Assembly: GCF_002705925.1 (NCBI RefSeq)
Contig: NZ_NKRE01000001.1
Location: 1,838,482 to 1,902,481 of the forward strand
From: Mycobacterium ostraviense
Lineage (GTDB): Bacteria; Actinomycetota; Actinomycetes; Mycobacteriales; Mycobacteriaceae
Direction: 5' to 3'
Length of the DNA: 64,000 nucleotides
Shown here: one piece after another, positions 34,938 to 45,136 of the stretch
How the letters are laid out: each line of letters opens with the position of its first letter
How positions within the stretch are numbered: the stretch's first letter is position 1
Translations under genes and position numbers: made by a program
The notes under the pieces: model-generated
Told to the model about the DNA's origin: nothing
The model's database searches: none
Seen by the model: only the letters and a program-made list of their open reading frames with translations

Positions 34938-35606
34938 GTGAGAAGCTGCTGTGTGCGCTCGGTGCTGGTGTGGCTGATGGTGTGTTTCGGCAGCATTTTC
35001 GCGCCGGCAAGCAGCGCTGCCGGATCCTGTCGACCGGCGGAGCTGTTCGCCACCGACAACACCTGGGTCATCACCGGCCCCGATTCGGAGGCAGCCGGCC
35101 AATTGCACGACGACTTGGAGCCGTTCGAGCGTCAAGCCGTAGTGACCATCGCCCAGACCGGCGCCGAGGTGACGGGATCGAGCTTGGTCGACGGGGTGTT
35201 CTGGTCCGCGACGCTGCAGCAGATCGCCTATGAGCGCGCCCGCCAGTTCCATCTGTGCGTTGTCGACGAACCCACGCTGCACATCGCCGCCGAGGCGATG
35301 AATCGCCAGTTCCACCAGGAAACGGTGCTGACCTTCGAATATCTTCCGCAAGGTGCGCCCGGAGCCGACGCGATCCTCATCGCGGTGCCCGGCATCGACA
35401 CCGCGCGCTTCGGCGATGCGTTGATGGCCGATTCAGCCGCACGCCAGCGACTGCTGGGCGGATCTGTCACCACGGCCGACCACACCCTGCTACTGGTCGC
35501 CGCCAACCACGATCTTGATATCGCGCGCCAACTCGTCGAGGAGGCCGGCGGGTCCTGGACCGCGGCCACGATCGACTACGGCAGGCGCGAACTCGTCCAG
35601 ACGTGA
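34938..35606 (+). CDS. Secreted or membrane-anchored hypothetical protein (Rv3395A-like)
   Basis: A 222-residue protein with an N-terminal signal peptide ([22 protein letters not shown], likely cleaved after ASSAA or a similar site). The mature part contains [43 protein letters not shown] and an [19 protein letters not shown] stretch. No enzyme family is recognisable. The GTG at 34938 follows a weak purine run. It is divergent from imuA' with the SOS box in between, and converges on guaA. From memory H37Rv has a short protein-coding gene Rv3395A here. Confidence 0.65.
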   Translation: MRSCCVRSVLVWLMVCFGSIFAPASSAAGSCRPAELFATDNTWVITGPDSEAAGQLHDDLEPFERQAVVTIAQTGAEVTGSSLVDGVFWSATLQQIAYERARQFHLCVVDEPTLHIAAEAMNRQFHQETVLTFEYLPQGAPGADAILIAVPGIDTARFGDALMADSAARQRLLGGSVTTADHTLLLVAANHDLDIARQLVEEAGGSWTAATIDYGRRELVQT

Positions 35607-35653
35607 CGCCGAGATCGCCTCGAGCGGATTCAAGCCCCAGCCCCAGCTCCCGG

Positions 35654-37234
35654 CTACTCCCACTCGATGGTGCCCGGTGGCTTGCTGGTGATGTCCAGCA
35701 CCACGCGGTTGACCTCGGGCACCTCGTTGGTGATGCGGGTCGAGATGCGCTCGAGCACCTCGTAGGGCACCCGCGTCCAGTCGGCGGTCATGGCGTCCTC
35801 ACTGGATACCGGGCGCAGCACGATCGGATGCCCGTAGGTGCGGTTGTCGCCCTGCACACCGACCGAACGGATATCGGCCAGCAGCACCACCGGACACTGC
35901 CAGATCTGGTTGTCCAAACCCGCGGCGGTGAGTTCCTCACGGGCGATCGTGTCCGCGCGCCGCAGCGTCTCCAGCCTGGCCGCGGTGACCTCGCCGACGA
36001 TCCGGATACCCAGGCCCGGCCCCGGAAACGGCTGGCGCGCAACGATTTCCTCCGGCAGACCCAACTCCCGTCCCACCGCGCGCACCTCGTCTTTGAACAA
36101 TAGCCGCAGCGGCTCGACGAGTTTGAACTTCAGGTCCCCGGGCAGGCCGCCGACATTGTGGTGGCTCTTGATGTTCGCGGTGCCACTGCCGCCGCCGGAT
36201 TCCACCACGTCGGGATACAACGTGCCCTGCACCAGGAACTCAACCTCGCGCCCGTCCAACACATCTCGCACCGCACCCTCGAAGGCCCGGATGAACTGCC
36301 GGCCGATGATCTTGCGCTTGCCTTCGGGATTGTGTACTCCCGACAGCGCCGCCAGGAAAGTGTCCGCCGCGTCGACGGTGACCAGGCTGGCCCCGGTAGC
36401 CGCCACGAAGTCACGCTCCACCTGCGCACGCTCACCGGCGCGCAACAAGCCGTGGTCGACGAAGACACACGTCAGTCGGTCCCCGATCGCGCGCTGCACC
36501 AGCGCCGCGGCTACCGCCGAATCCACTCCCCCGGACAGACCGCAGATGGCGTGCCCATCGCCGATCTGCACACGCACCTGCTCGATCAGCGCGCTGGCGA
36601 TGTTGGCCGGCGTCCACTCCGCGCCGATCCCGGCGAACTCGTGCAGAAACCGGCCCAGCACCTGTTGCCCGTGCGGAGTGTGCAGCACCTCCGGGTGGTA
36701 CTGCACCCCGGCCAGGCGCCGTTCCCGGTTCTCGAAGGCGGCCACCGCCGCCCCCGCGCTGCTGGCCACCACCTCGAATCCCTCCGGGGCGGCCGTCACC
36801 GCGTCACCATGGCTCATCCAGACCGGCTGGACCTGTGGCAGGTCCGAATGCAGCTTGCCGCCAAGGACTTTCAGCTCAGTCCGGCCATACTCGCTGGTGC
36901 CGGTGTGGGCGACCGTCCCGCCGAGCGCCTGCGCCATAGCCTGAAACCCGTAGCAGATACCGAACACCGGCACACCCAGGTCGAACAGTTCCGGATCCAG
37001 CTTGGGAGCGCCGTCGGCGTAGACGCTCGCCGGCCCGCCGGACAGCACCAGCGCTCGCGGATTACGGGCCTTGATCTCCTCGATGGCGGTGGTGTGCGGA
37101 ACCACCTCCGAAAAAACCCGGGCCTCTCGGACCCGGCGGGCGATCAATTGGGCATATTGTGCGCCGAAGTCCACCACCAACACCGGCCGCGGCGGCGCAT
37201 GTCCAGCTGCTTCGGGATCGTCAGGTTTCGCCAC
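35654..37234 (-). CDS. guaA: GMP synthase (glutamine-hydrolysing)
   Basis: A 526-residue protein matching Rv3396c. The class I glutamine amidotransferase domain (residues 15-205) begins [19 protein letters not shown] and has GICYGFQAM with the catalytic Cys and QYHPEV with the His. The ATP-pyrophosphatase domain has the P-loop [12 protein letters not shown] near residue 235, and the dimerisation domain ends [11 protein letters not shown]. It converts XMP to GMP with ammonia from glutamine, after IMP dehydrogenase GuaB2, encoded at 48.9 kb. The start is GTG 37234. No oddities. Confidence 0.96.
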   Translation of the reverse strand: MAKPDDPEAAGHAPPRPVLVVDFGAQYAQLIARRVREARVFSEVVPHTTAIEEIKARNPRALVLSGGPASVYADGAPKLDPELFDLGVPVFGICYGFQAMAQALGGTVAHTGTSEYGRTELKVLGGKLHSDLPQVQPVWMSHGDAVTAAPEGFEVVASSAGAAVAAFENRERRLAGVQYHPEVLHTPHGQQVLGRFLHEFAGIGAEWTPANIASALIEQVRVQIGDGHAICGLSGGVDSAVAAALVQRAIGDRLTCVFVDHGLLRAGERAQVERDFVAATGASLVTVDAADTFLAALSGVHNPEGKRKIIGRQFIRAFEGAVRDVLDGREVEFLVQGTLYPDVVESGGGSGTANIKSHHNVGGLPGDLKFKLVEPLRLLFKDEVRAVGRELGLPEEIVARQPFPGPGLGIRIVGEVTAARLETLRRADTIAREELTAAGLDNQIWQCPVVLLADIRSVGVQGDNRTYGHPIVLRPVSSEDAMTADWTRVPYEVLERISTRITNEVPEVNRVVLDITSKPPGTIEWE

Positions 37235-37328
37235 GCAGCAAGTTTAGTGGGCGCCGCCACCCGGTTCGCGCCGCACGGTGTGCCCGTGGTGTGCCCGCAC
37301 GGCGCGCCCGGGCTGCACCAAGCCCAGA

Positions 37329-37353
37329 CCCCGGTGGCCGGTGGCCACCGGGG
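37329..37353 (-). terminator. 11-bp perfect hairpin downstream of the HxlR-type gene
   Basis: CCCCGGTGGCC and GGCCACCGGGG are separated by a 3-base loop. It lies 17 bases after the stop of the HxlR-type gene and ahead of guaA on the same strand, so it probably separates the two transcripts. There is no T-tract. Confidence 0.65.
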
Positions 37354-37369
37354 GGCTCGCCGCTCCTTG

Positions 37370-38017
37370 CTAGCCGGACGGCAACGAAAATGCTTGGCGC
37401 ACTGCCTCGATCGCGTTGTGGTCGCCGTCGACCCGGATTCGGCGCAGCGCCGCCTTGCGGTCGGCCTCACCGGCACCGAGGCGGGCCGCGACCAGATCTG
37501 CCGCGTCGGCGGTGATCGTGATCGAAGGCTCGCCGCGGACGCCGCCGAGACGGCCCCGTGTCACGGCGAATTCGAACCGGCGGCCGTCGACCTCGACGCG
37601 GCAGGTCGCCTCCACACCCGCGGCCTTCACCGGGTCGAAGCCCAGCAGTATCCCGGCCAAAAATCCGTTCAACGGCGACACCTGGCCGTCGCCGACGGGA
37701 TCGAGCAGATCCAGTCCGAACCGCGCAAGGCTTCCCAGGACGGGAGGCACCCGCCGCCAACCGACGTCGCTGAGGGTGTAGACGGTGCGCGCGATCGGCG
37801 GCGGCAAGTCGGTGCGCTCGACCAGCCCGAAGTCCTGTAGTTGTTTGAGTCGCTCGGCAAGCAGGTTCGTGGCGATGCCGGGCAGTGCAGCACGCAGATC
37901 GCCGTAGCGGCGTGGACCGCCGACCAACTCGCGCAGGATCAGCAGCGTCCATCGCTCGCCAAGGATGTCGAGCCCGCGCGCGATGGGGCAGTTCTGGTTG
38001 TAGTTGCGGGTCGCCAT
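37370..38017 (-). CDS. HxlR-type winged-helix regulator with SCP2-like C-terminal domain
   Basis: A 215-residue protein. Residues 5-100 form an HxlR/MarR-like winged helix (CPIARGLDILGERWTLLILREL, then RRYGDLRAALPGIATNLLAERLKQLQDFGLVER). Residues 115-215 resemble the SCP2/sterol-carrier-type domain often fused to such regulators (VEVDGRRFEFAVTRGRLGGVRGEPSITITADAADLVAARLG). ATG 38017 follows the frame of the family. It is divergent from the decayed MFS exporter gene, with an inverted repeat between, so it probably controlled that exporter and itself. The ligand is unknown. Confidence 0.82.
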   Translation of the reverse strand: MATRNYNQNCPIARGLDILGERWTLLILRELVGGPRRYGDLRAALPGIATNLLAERLKQLQDFGLVERTDLPPPIARTVYTLSDVGWRRVPPVLGSLARFGLDLLDPVGDGQVSPLNGFLAGILLGFDPVKAAGVEATCRVEVDGRRFEFAVTRGRLGGVRGEPSITITADAADLVAARLGAGEADRKAALRRIRVDGDHNAIEAVRQAFSLPSG

Positions 38018-38066
38018 TGCGCCAGCCGATCGGCATAAGACATCTTTTTCCACTACATGCTTGAAT

Positions 38067-38083
38067 AGTTTGTCTTTCAAACT
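38067..38083. promoter_or_regulatory. Inverted repeat between the HxlR regulator and the MFS gene
   Basis: AGTTTG-TCTTT-CAAACT is a perfect 6-5-6 inverted repeat in the 80-base divergent promoter region, 15 bases before the MFS start. It is flanked by TTGAA and overlaps TTCAA, adding a second symmetry. It is a likely operator for the adjacent regulator. Confidence 0.6.
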
Positions 38084-38097
38084 TTGCTACCTTGTCT

Positions 38098-39117
38098 ATG
38101 ACTCGACCGATCTTCCGCAACCACCGGATTCCCGCGCTTGCCGTCATCTGCCTCGGCGTCTTCCTCATCAGCGTCGACGCCACGATCGTCAACGTCGCTC
38201 TGCCCAGGCTGTCGCGCGACCTGAGCGTCGACACCGCGCAACTGCAATGGTTCGTCGACGCCTACACCCTGGTCATGTCCGGCCTGTTGCTGTCGGCCGG
38301 CAACCTCAGCGACCGCTACGGCAGGCGCGGCTGGCTCAACGCCGGTCTCGTCCTGTTCGCGATCACCTCCGGCGTTGCCGCACAAGCGAATTCGGCGGAT
38401 GCGCTGATCGCGGCGGCGGGCCGCCATGGGTGTCGGCGCCGCGGTGATCTTCCCGACCACGCTGGGGCTGATCACCAACATCTTCACCGACCCCGTCCCC
38501 TGGGCCAAGGCGATCGGAGTGTGGGCGGCCATGGTGAGTGTCGGGGTGGCCGTCGGGCCGATCAGCGGCGGGGCTGGCTGCTCGAACACTTCTGGTGGGG
38601 CTCGATCTTCATGGTCAACATCCCAATCGCAATCATCGCCATCGCCGGCGGAATCCTGTTCGTCCCGACCTCGCGCGATCCGGCCGCACCCCGGGTCGAC
38701 GTCCCCGGCCTGCTGCTGTCCGCGGTGGGGATCACGGTGTTGGTCTACACCGTCATCGAAGCACCCACCTGGGGCTGGGCCAGCACCCGAAGCGCCACCG
38801 GATCGGTTTGGCCACAATGGTTCTCGTTGGCTTTGCGGTGTGGGAATGGCGCAGCAGCCACCCGATGCTGGACGTGTCGGTATTTGCCGACCGTCGATTC
38901 TCCGGCGGCAGCCTGGCGGTGACCGCAGGCTTCCTGACGCTGTTCGGCTTCATCTTCGTCATCACCCAGTACTTCCAATTCATCAAGGACTACCGGGCAT
39001 TGGAGACCGGGGTGCGGCTGCTGCGGCGGCCGTCTCGATCGCGCTGGCCAGCATCCTGGGGCCGCGGCTGTTCGAGCGGGTCGGCACCACCGCCGTCGTC
39101 GTCGCCGGTCTGAGCGT
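38098..39117 (+). pseudogene. Decayed MFS drug-exporter gene (EmrB/QacA type), frameshifted and truncated
   Basis: ATG 38098 begins a good DHA2-type exporter (LAVICLGVFLISVDATIVNVALPRL, then LQWFVDAYTLVMSGLLLSAGNLSDRYGRR). The frame breaks near 38418, again near 38572, near 38790 and near 39020, each time with clear exporter sequence resuming in another frame (GVGAAVIFPTTLGLITNIFTDP, then WLLEHFWWGSIFMVNIPIAI, FAVWEWRSSHPMLDVSVFADRRFSGG, and SIALASILGPRLFERVGTTAVVVAGLSVFAAG). At 39117 it joins a methyltransferase in frame, so the last helices are missing. Four shifts and a deletion mark a pseudogene, unless the small shifts are read errors. Confidence 0.8.
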
Positions 39118-39835
39118 GTTTGCCGCGGGGCGGCCGGGCATGCGGGTACTCGATGTCGGCTGCGGGCCCGGTGATGTGTCGTTCATCGCGGCCCGGCTGG
39201 CCGGCCCCACCGGAACCGTTATCGGTGTGGACGCCGCGCTCGAGATGATCCGGCTCGCCCGCGATCGCGCCGCCGAACAAGGTTTGCCCGCAGTGCGATT
39301 CAAGCAAGCCGCCATCGACGCGGTCAGCGAGGACAAACCCGTCGACGCGGTTGTCGGCCGGTTGATCCTGATGCACCTGCCCGACCCGGCCGCCACGCTG
39401 CGACACCTCAGCTCGTTGGTGCGCCCCGGCGGTGTGATCGCCTTCTCTGAGAACGACATCACCGGGACCCGCAGCGTTACGGAGCTGCCGCTCTTTCGAC
39501 ACGTGACGACGCGGATCGCCCGCGCCTTCGAGGCCATCGGGCTGCCGCCGAGCTTCGGCACCAGCCTGCACACGGTGTTTCAGGACGCCGGTCTGGGCGC
39601 ACCGCGCCTTACCCTCGGCACCCCTATCGGTACCGCCGCCGACAACGAGATCTTGGCCTACGCCGCCGAAGTATGGCGCTTGGTGTCTCCGATAGCACAA
39701 CGGCTGGGCTTCGCGATCGACGAGCTCGCCGACATCGACGAATTCGTGCCACGATTCCGCCGAGAGATGCTGGCGGTCAACGCCGTCGTCACCATGCCTC
39801 CGCTGATCACCGCGTGGGCCCGGGTGCAGAAATGA
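39118..39835 (+). pseudogene. SAM-dependent methyltransferase lacking its N-terminus, fused to the MFS remnant
   Basis: From 39118 the frame is a clean class I methyltransferase: GMRVLDVGCGPGDVSFIAARLAG (motif I), TVIGVDAALEMI (motif II), DAVVGRLILMHLPDP (motif IV) and LVRPGGVIAFSEND (motif V), with about 238 residues to TGA 39833-39835. The usual 30-50 residues before motif I are absent and replaced by the end of the exporter remnant. No good start codon with a ribosome binding site lies at the junction. The downstream methyltransferase gene overlaps its stop (ATGA). Substrate unknown. Confidence 0.68.
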
Positions 39836-40401
39836 CCGACAACCAGATCCATACCCAGTACTCGACTGGGTTGACTCAGCCCAGTATCCGGCAGGCGCTT
39901 CTGGCCGCCGGAAAAGACCTTGAGCACCTGCGGCCCGAAGACCTGACGCTGCTGGAGGACTTCCACACGATGGGCCGCTTTGCCACAACGGAATTGGTCG
40001 ACCTGATCGGCATTACCGCCGACATGCGGGTTCTCGACGCCGGCAGCGGGATCGGCGGTGCCGCCCGCTTCGTCGCCGATCGGTGTCGGTGCCGGGTGAC
40101 CGCGGTCGACCTGACCGATGAGTACTGCGAAACCAATCGTTGGCTCAATCGACTTGTCGGGCTCGACGAGCGGATTAGCGTCCGGCAGCCAGATGTCACC
40201 GAACTGCCCTTTCCCGCAGCCACTTTCGATATTGTTTTCAGCCAAGGCCACCACGACGATGCGGCTGCTGCTGTCACTACCCGCCAACCCGCTTGGGCTG
40301 CACGCCTTCGTCACCGACTTCTTGTTCCGCACCTTCGTCGGCGCACCGGCGACGTCCGCATCACCTCGGATCCGCGGCTCCGGGATGCCCGATCCACATG
40401 A
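39832..40401 (+). pseudogene. Second SAM methyltransferase gene, truncated at the C-terminus
   Basis: ATG 39832 overlaps the previous stop by 4 bases. The first 138 residues are a regular methyltransferase (YSTGLTQPSIRQALLAAGKD, MRVLDAGSGIGGAARFVADRCRCRVTAVDLTDEYC, LPFPAATFDIVFSQ). After FSQ at about 40245 the sequence loses all similarity and runs through 50 unrelated residues to a stop. Normal proteins of this type continue for about 120 more residues. In another frame 40261-40423 reads LLLSLPANPLGLHAFVTDFLFRTFVG, perhaps the end of yet another gene joined by the deletion. It is unlikely to be active. Confidence 0.65.
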
Positions 40402-40491
40402 ACGTATCCGCGTCACGCGCTAAGGTGCCGTCATCGCCAGGGTGACATGGTGAACTGGTATCACCCGAAATAACTGTGAGCGGGAGCGAGG

Positions 40492-41238
40492 TTGGCTGTG
40501 CTGGGTCTGCCGGAGAAGGTACGTGCCTGTTTGTTCGACCTCGACGGTGTCCTCACCGATACCGCCAGCGTGCATAGCAAGGCCTGGAAGGCCATGTTCG
40601 ACGCGTACCTGTCCGAGCGGGCCGAGCGCACCGGGGAACCCTTCGTCCCCTTCGATCCGGCCACCGACTACCGCCGGTACGTGGACGGCAAGAAGCGTGA
40701 GGACGGGGTGCGGTCCTTCCTGGAGAGCCGGGGAATCCAGCTGCCCGACGGAAATCCCGACGACTCCGGCGAAACCGAAACGGTTTACGGACTGGGCAAC
40801 CGCAAGAACGACATGTTCCAGCAGGTCCTGCGCGACGAGGGGGTCGAGGTGTTCGAAGGGTCGCGGCGCTATCTGGAAGCGGCCGCGGCGGCCGGGCTCG
40901 GCATTGCCGTGGTGTCGTCGAGCGCCAACACCCGCGACGTGCTCGAGATCACCGGCCTGGACCGGTTCGTCCAACAGCGGGTGGACGGCGTGCGGCTGCG
41001 CCAAGAGCACATCGCCGGCAAGCCGGCCCCCGACTCCTTCCTGCGCGGGGCCCAGCTGCTCGACGCCGACCCGGACACGGCCGCCGTGTTCGAGGACGCG
41101 TTATCCGGCGTACAGGCCGGGAGGGCCGGTAATTTCGGGTTCGTGGTAGGCGTCGACCGAGTGGGCCAGGCCGAGGACTTGCGGCGCAACGGCGCCGACG
41201 TGGTGGTCAACGATCTCGCCGAACTGCTCCAGTCATGA
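40492..41238 (+). CDS. HAD beta-phosphoglucomutase-like protein (Rv3400 homologue)
   Basis: A 248-residue HAD hydrolase/mutase. [25 protein letters not shown] carries the nucleophile and acid/base Asp and the start of the cap domain. [15 protein letters not shown] is motif II, and [12 protein letters not shown] with [17 protein letters not shown] are motifs III and IV. Such proteins interconvert beta-glucose-1-phosphate and glucose-6-phosphate. It overlaps the next gene, a GH65 disaccharide phosphorylase, by 4 bases; the phosphorylase would release beta-glucose-1-phosphate, so the two form a two-step pathway. The start is TTG 40492 with GGGAGCGAGG upstream; GTG 40498 is an alternative. Confidence 0.9.
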   Translation: MAVLGLPEKVRACLFDLDGVLTDTASVHSKAWKAMFDAYLSERAERTGEPFVPFDPATDYRRYVDGKKREDGVRSFLESRGIQLPDGNPDDSGETETVYGLGNRKNDMFQQVLRDEGVEVFEGSRRYLEAAAAAGLGIAVVSSSANTRDVLEITGLDRFVQQRVDGVRLRQEHIAGKPAPDSFLRGAQLLDADPDTAAVFEDALSGVQAGRAGNFGFVVGVDRVGQAEDLRRNGADVVVNDLAELLQS

Positions 41239-43598
41239 TTACTGAAGAAGCCTTCCCCGTTGAACCGTGGCGGGTTCGCGAGACCAAGCTCGACCTGAAC
41301 CTGCTGGCCCAGTCGGAATCCCTGTTCGCGTTGTCCAACGGACACATCGGCCTGCGCGGCAACCTCGACGAGGGCGAGCCGTACGGCCTGCCCGGCACCT
41401 ACCTGAACTCCTTCTTCGAAATCCGGCCACTGCCCTACGCCGAGGCGGGATACGGGTATCCGGAGGCCGGCCAGACCGTCGTCGACGTCACCAACGGCAA
41501 GATCCTGCGCTTGTTGGTCGACGACGAGCCGTTCGACGTCCGCTACGGCACGCTGATCTCCCACGAGCGCGTTCTGGACCTGCGCGCCGGGACGCTGACC
41601 CGCCGGGCCCACTGGCAGTCGCCGGCGGGCAAGCAGGTCAAGGTGGTATCCACCCGGCTGGTGTCACTGGCCCACCGGGCCGCCGCGGCCATCGAGTACG
41701 TGGTGGAAGCCGTCGGCGAATTCTCGCTTGTCACAGTGCAATCCGAACTCGTCACCAACGAGGACCAACCGGAGACCTCCGCCGACCCGCGGGTGTCGGC
41801 AATCCTGGAGAAACCGCTGGAGGCCGTCGACCACGAATGCACCGAGTGCGGCGCACTTCTCATGCACCGCACCCGCAGCAGCGCCCTGATGATGGCCGCC
41901 GCGATGGACCACGAGGTCGAGGTCCCCGGGCGGGTCGAGATCACCACCGACGCACGCGCCGACCTCGCCCGGACCACCGTGATCTGCGGGCTGCGCCCGG
42001 GACAGAAGCTGCGCATCGTCAAATACCTGGCGTATGGCTGGTCCAGCCTGCGCTCCCGCCCGGCGCTGCGCGACCAGGCCGCCGGGGCGCTGCACGGCGC
42101 GCGCTACAGCGGGTGGCAGGGGCTGCTGGATGCGCAACGCGCCTACCTCAACGACTTCTGGGAGAACGCGGACGTCGAGGTGGAGGGCGACCCCGAGTCC
42201 CAGCAAGCGGTCCGGTTCGGGCTCTTTCACCTGTTGCAGGCCAGCGCGCGCGCCGAGCGCCGCGCCATCCCGAGCAAAGGTCTCACCGGCACCGGCTACG
42301 ACGGACACGCCTTCTGGGACACCGAGGGTTTCGTGCTGCCGGTGCTGACCTACACCGCGCCGCACGCGGTCGCCGACGCGCTGCGGTGGCGGGCGTCGAC
42401 GCTGAACCTGGCCAAGGAGCGGGCCGCCGAACTCGGCCTCGACGGCGCCGCGTTCCCCTGGCGAACCATCCGCGGCGAGGAGTGCTCGGCCTACTGGCCG
42501 GCCGGCACGGCCGCCTGGCATATCAACGCCGACATCGCGATGGCGTTCGAGCGGTACCGGACCGTGACCGGCGACCACACGCTGGAGAAGGACTGCGGCC
42601 TGGCCGTGCTGGTCGAAACCGCCCGGCTGTGGCTCTCGCTCGGCCACCACGACCGGCACGGCGTGTGGCATCTCGACGGGGTCACCGGCCCCGACGAGTA
42701 CACGGCGGTGGTGCGCGACAACGTCTTCACCAACCTGATGGCCGCCAACAACCTGGTGACCGCCGCCGACGCGTGCCTGCGTCATCCCGAGGCGGCGGAA
42801 AAGCTGGGCGTCACGACCGAAGAGATGGCCGCCTGGCGCGACGCCGCCGACGCCGTGAACATCCCCTACGACCAGGAGCTGGGGGTTCACCAGCAGTGTG
42901 AAGGGTTCACCACGCTGGCCGAGTGGGACTTCGAGGCCAACACCACCTACCCGTTGCTGCTGCACGAGGCCTACGTGCGGCTCTACCCCGCCCAGGTGAT
43001 CAAGCAGGCCGACCTGGTGTTGGCCATGCAGTTCCAAAGCCATGCCTTCACCGCCGAACAGAAGGCGCGCAACGTCGACTACTACGAGCGGCGGATGGTG
43101 CGTGACTCGTCGCTGTCGGCGTGTACTCAGGCGGTGATGTGCGCCGAGGTCGGACACCTGGAGCTGGCCCATGACTATGCCTACGAAGCGGGGCTGATCG
43201 ATCTGCGCGACCTGCACCGCAACACCCGCGACGGCTTACACATGGCCTCGCTGGCCGGCGCCTGGACGGCGCTGGTCGGCGGCTTCGGCGGCCTGCGCGA
43301 CGACGAGGGTGTGCTGTCCATCGATCCCCAACTGCCCGACGGCATCTCGCGGCTGCGCTTCCGGCTGCGGTGGCGGGACTTCGGGGTGACCGTCGATGCC
43401 AATCACTCCGACGTCACCTACACCCTGCGCGACGGGCCCGGCGGCGAGCTGACGATCCGACACGCCGGCGAGGACATCAAACTGGACACGTCGTCGCCGT
43501 CGACCATCGCCGTGCGCCCGCGCAAGCCGCTGCTGCCGCCACCGCCGCAGCCACCGGGCCGCGAGCCGGTCCACCGTCGGCGCATCGGCGGCCACTGA
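41235..43598 (+). CDS. GH65 trehalose/maltose-type phosphorylase or hydrolase (Rv3401 homologue)
   Basis: A 787-residue glycoside-hydrolase family 65 protein. The N-terminal beta-sandwich (to about residue 270, beginning [32 protein letters not shown]) precedes an alpha/alpha-barrel. The catalytic Glu lies in [19 protein letters not shown] near residue 490, with the phosphate-loop region [17 protein letters not shown] before it. The C-terminal jelly roll ends in a Pro-rich tail [16 protein letters not shown]. It probably phosphorolyses an alpha-glucoside such as trehalose or maltose. Specificity cannot be read. Translation is coupled to the upstream mutase gene by an ATGA overlap. Confidence 0.9.
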   Translation: MITEEAFPVEPWRVRETKLDLNLLAQSESLFALSNGHIGLRGNLDEGEPYGLPGTYLNSFFEIRPLPYAEAGYGYPEAGQTVVDVTNGKILRLLVDDEPFDVRYGTLISHERVLDLRAGTLTRRAHWQSPAGKQVKVVSTRLVSLAHRAAAAIEYVVEAVGEFSLVTVQSELVTNEDQPETSADPRVSAILEKPLEAVDHECTECGALLMHRTRSSALMMAAAMDHEVEVPGRVEITTDARADLARTTVICGLRPGQKLRIVKYLAYGWSSLRSRPALRDQAAGALHGARYSGWQGLLDAQRAYLNDFWENADVEVEGDPESQQAVRFGLFHLLQASARAERRAIPSKGLTGTGYDGHAFWDTEGFVLPVLTYTAPHAVADALRWRASTLNLAKERAAELGLDGAAFPWRTIRGEECSAYWPAGTAAWHINADIAMAFERYRTVTGDHTLEKDCGLAVLVETARLWLSLGHHDRHGVWHLDGVTGPDEYTAVVRDNVFTNLMAANNLVTAADACLRHPEAAEKLGVTTEEMAAWRDAADAVNIPYDQELGVHQQCEGFTTLAEWDFEANTTYPLLLHEAYVRLYPAQVIKQADLVLAMQFQSHAFTAEQKARNVDYYERRMVRDSSLSACTQAVMCAEVGHLELAHDYAYEAGLIDLRDLHRNTRDGLHMASLAGAWTALVGGFGGLRDDEGVLSIDPQLPDGISRLRFRLRWRDFGVTVDANHSDVTYTLRDGPGGELTIRHAGEDIKLDTSSPSTIAVRPRKPLLPPPPQPPGREPVHRRRIGGH

Positions 43599-43621
43599 CA
43601 CCGACGCCGCCGGTGTCAGTG
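43593..43621. terminator. 11-bp perfect hairpin overlapping two convergent stops
   Basis: CACTGACACCG and CGGTGTCAGTG flank a 7-base loop. Both stop codons (TGA 43596-43598 forward and TCA 43616-43618 for the TetR gene) lie in the arms. The symmetry fits a bidirectional terminator. Confidence 0.75.
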
Positions 43622-44179
43622 CGGTTCCAGTATCCGGGCGGCCTCGGCGATCACCGCCTGCCGCAGTTCAGCCTGCGGCAACTCGTCGAGTCCGGTCGCC
43701 GAGCGCAGCATGGGTTCGAACAACCGCCAACCCAGTTGCAGCGCCATGTAATTGGCGACCGCCAGCCGCGCGCTTGAGTCGTCGCGGTGGCGGGTCCGCA
43801 CGTAGTCCAGCAGTTCGGCGACGTTAGGAAAGCGGGTCTGTAGCTGCTCGGCCGAATACCCGTCGAGCAGGGTACGGGCCCACACCCGCATCTGCCGGTC
43901 CAGAGCGCGGTCGACGAGCTCGGTGGCCGCCCCGGAGTGCAGCAGCCCGGTGAGCTTGGCGCCCAGGTGGTTCAGTACGGCGCCAACGAGTTGGTCCTTG
44001 GTCCCGAAATGCCGAAACACCAGCCCGTGGTTGACCTTCGATCGGGCGGCGATGTCGCGGATCGAGGTGGCGGCCGGGCCGCGCTCGGCGAACAGATCGG
44101 CGGCGGCCTCCAGGACTGCGGCGGCCACCTCGTCTCGCCCGGTGGGCGCCCGGCGACCGCTTGCCGTTTGTGTAGTCAC
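43616..44179 (-). CDS. TetR-family repressor (Rv3405c homologue)
   Basis: A 187-residue TetR protein. The DNA-binding domain covers residues 15-60 ([49 protein letters not shown]), and the rest is the helical ligand-binding and dimer domain. The GTG at 44179 lies inside the first of two inverted repeats, so the gene is probably self-repressed. It is divergent from the alkylsulfatase gene. In M. tuberculosis, loss of Rv3405c is known to derepress Rv3406 and give resistance to carboxyquinoxaline-type DprE1 inhibitors that Rv3406 inactivates. Confidence 0.92.
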   Translation of the reverse strand: MTTQTASGRRAPTGRDEVAAAVLEAAADLFAERGPAATSIRDIAARSKVNHGLVFRHFGTKDQLVGAVLNHLGAKLTGLLHSGAATELVDRALDRQMRVWARTLLDGYSAEQLQTRFPNVAELLDYVRTRHRDDSSARLAVANYMALQLGWRLFEPMLRSATGLDELPQAELRQAVIAEAARILEPH

Positions 44180-44188
44180 TCGACTACG
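44171..44188. promoter_or_regulatory. TetR operator 1, overlapping the repressor start codon
   Basis: TGTAGTC-ACTC-GACTACG, a 7-4-7 inverted repeat with one mismatch. It overlaps the GTG start (44177-44179) of the TetR gene, so binding would block its own transcription. It is the same half-site as operator 2. Confidence 0.8.
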
Positions 44189-44196
44189 CTACCTTA

Positions 44197-44214
44197 TGTA
44201 GTCAACCGACTACA
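44197..44214. promoter_or_regulatory. TetR operator 2, upstream of the alkylsulfatase gene
   Basis: TGTAGTC-AACC-GACTACA is a perfect 7-4-7 inverted repeat 22 bases before the ATG of the divergent dioxygenase gene. Its centre is 26 bases from the centre of operator 1, roughly two and a half helical turns, so two repressor dimers may bind. Confidence 0.88.
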
Positions 44215-44236
44215 CCCGTCTCCGAAGGATCACGCA

Positions 44237-45127
44237 ATGACTGACCTGATAGCCGTGCAGAAACTGGGCAGCCGTATTGGCGCCCGAGTCGACGGCGTCC
44301 GCCTTGGCGGTGATCTCGATCCCGCCGCGGTCGACCAGATCCGCAAAGCACTGCTGACCCACAAGGTGATCTTCTTCCGCGGCCAACACCACCTCGACGA
44401 CCAGCAGCAGCTGGCGTTCGCCGGCTTGCTGGGCACGCCGATCGGCCACCCTGCCGCGGCCATGCTGGCCGCCGAGAACGCGCCGATCATCACCCCGATC
44501 AACTCCGAATACGGCAAGGCCAATCGCTGGCACACCGACGTCACCTTCGCCGCCAACTACCCGGCGGCTTCGGTGCTGCGCGCGGTCACGCTGCCCGGCT
44601 ATGGCGGGTCGACGCTGTGGGCCAACACTACGGCGGCCTACGAAGGGCTGCCCGAACCGCTCAAGTGCCTGGCTGAAAACCTGTGGGCGCTGCACACCAA
44701 CCGCCACGACTACCTGGATGCCGAACCACTGACCGAGGCCCAGCAGGCGCACCGGCAGGCGTTCCAGAAACCCGACTTCCAGACCGAGCATCCGGTGGTA
44801 CGGGTGCACCCGGAAACCGGTGAGCGCACCCTGCTGGCCGGCAGCTTCGTGCGCAACTTCGTCGGCCTGGACAGCCACGAGTCGAGCGTGCTCTTCGAAT
44901 TACTGCAACAGCGAATTACCATGCCGGAGAACACGATTCGCTGGAACTGGGAGCCGGGCGATGTGGCCGTCTGGGACAACCGGGCAACCCAGCACCGGGC
45001 CATCGACGACTACGACGACCAGCACCGGCTGATGCACCGGGTCACCCTGATGGGCGACGTGCCCGTCGACGTGCACGGCCGGCGCAGCCGCGTGGTCACC
45101 GGCGCGCCGCTGGCTCTGGCCGGCTGA
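44237..45127 (+). CDS. Fe(II)/2-oxoglutarate-dependent alkylsulfatase (Rv3406 homologue)
   Basis: A 296-residue TauD-type dioxygenase. Iron ligands are HTD in NRWHTDVTF near residue 97 and the distal His in [10 protein letters not shown] near 255; the 2-oxoglutarate Arg is in HRVTLMGD. It oxidises alkyl sulfates such as 2-ethylhexyl sulfate, releasing sulfate, and in M. tuberculosis decarboxylates carboxyquinoxaline inhibitors. ATG 44237 follows a weak ribosome binding site (GAAGGA). It is controlled by the divergent TetR through two operators. The stop lies in a small hairpin shared with choD. Confidence 0.92.
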   Translation: MTDLIAVQKLGSRIGARVDGVRLGGDLDPAAVDQIRKALLTHKVIFFRGQHHLDDQQQLAFAGLLGTPIGHPAAAMLAAENAPIITPINSEYGKANRWHTDVTFAANYPAASVLRAVTLPGYGGSTLWANTTAAYEGLPEPLKCLAENLWALHTNRHDYLDAEPLTEAQQAHRQAFQKPDFQTEHPVVRVHPETGERTLLAGSFVRNFVGLDSHESSVLFELLQQRITMPENTIRWNWEPGDVAVWDNRATQHRAIDDYDDQHRLMHRVTLMGDVPVDVHGRRSRVVTGAPLALAG

Positions 45128-45136
45128 CGAGCCGGC
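45119..45136. terminator. 7-bp hairpin between convergent alkylsulfatase and choD genes
   Basis: GCCGGCT-GACG-AGCCGGC is a perfect 7-4-7 hairpin. The forward stop TGA (45125-45127) is in it and the choD stop begins at its right edge. A bidirectional terminator is likely from position. Confidence 0.5.

Noticed and set aside
36158..37840. 560-codon plus-strand open frame across guaA and the HxlR gene
   Set aside because: It crosses two well-supported minus-strand genes and has no domain of its own.
40261..40423. Short frame LLLSLPANPLGLHAFVTDFLFRTFVG as a separate gene
   Set aside because: It has no start with a ribosome binding site and no recognised family. It is treated as debris after the truncated methyltransferase.
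41267..42901. Arg-rich 544-codon frame overlapping the GH65 gene
   Set aside because: Another frame on the same strand encodes the complete GH65 enzyme. The composition is typical of a shadow.
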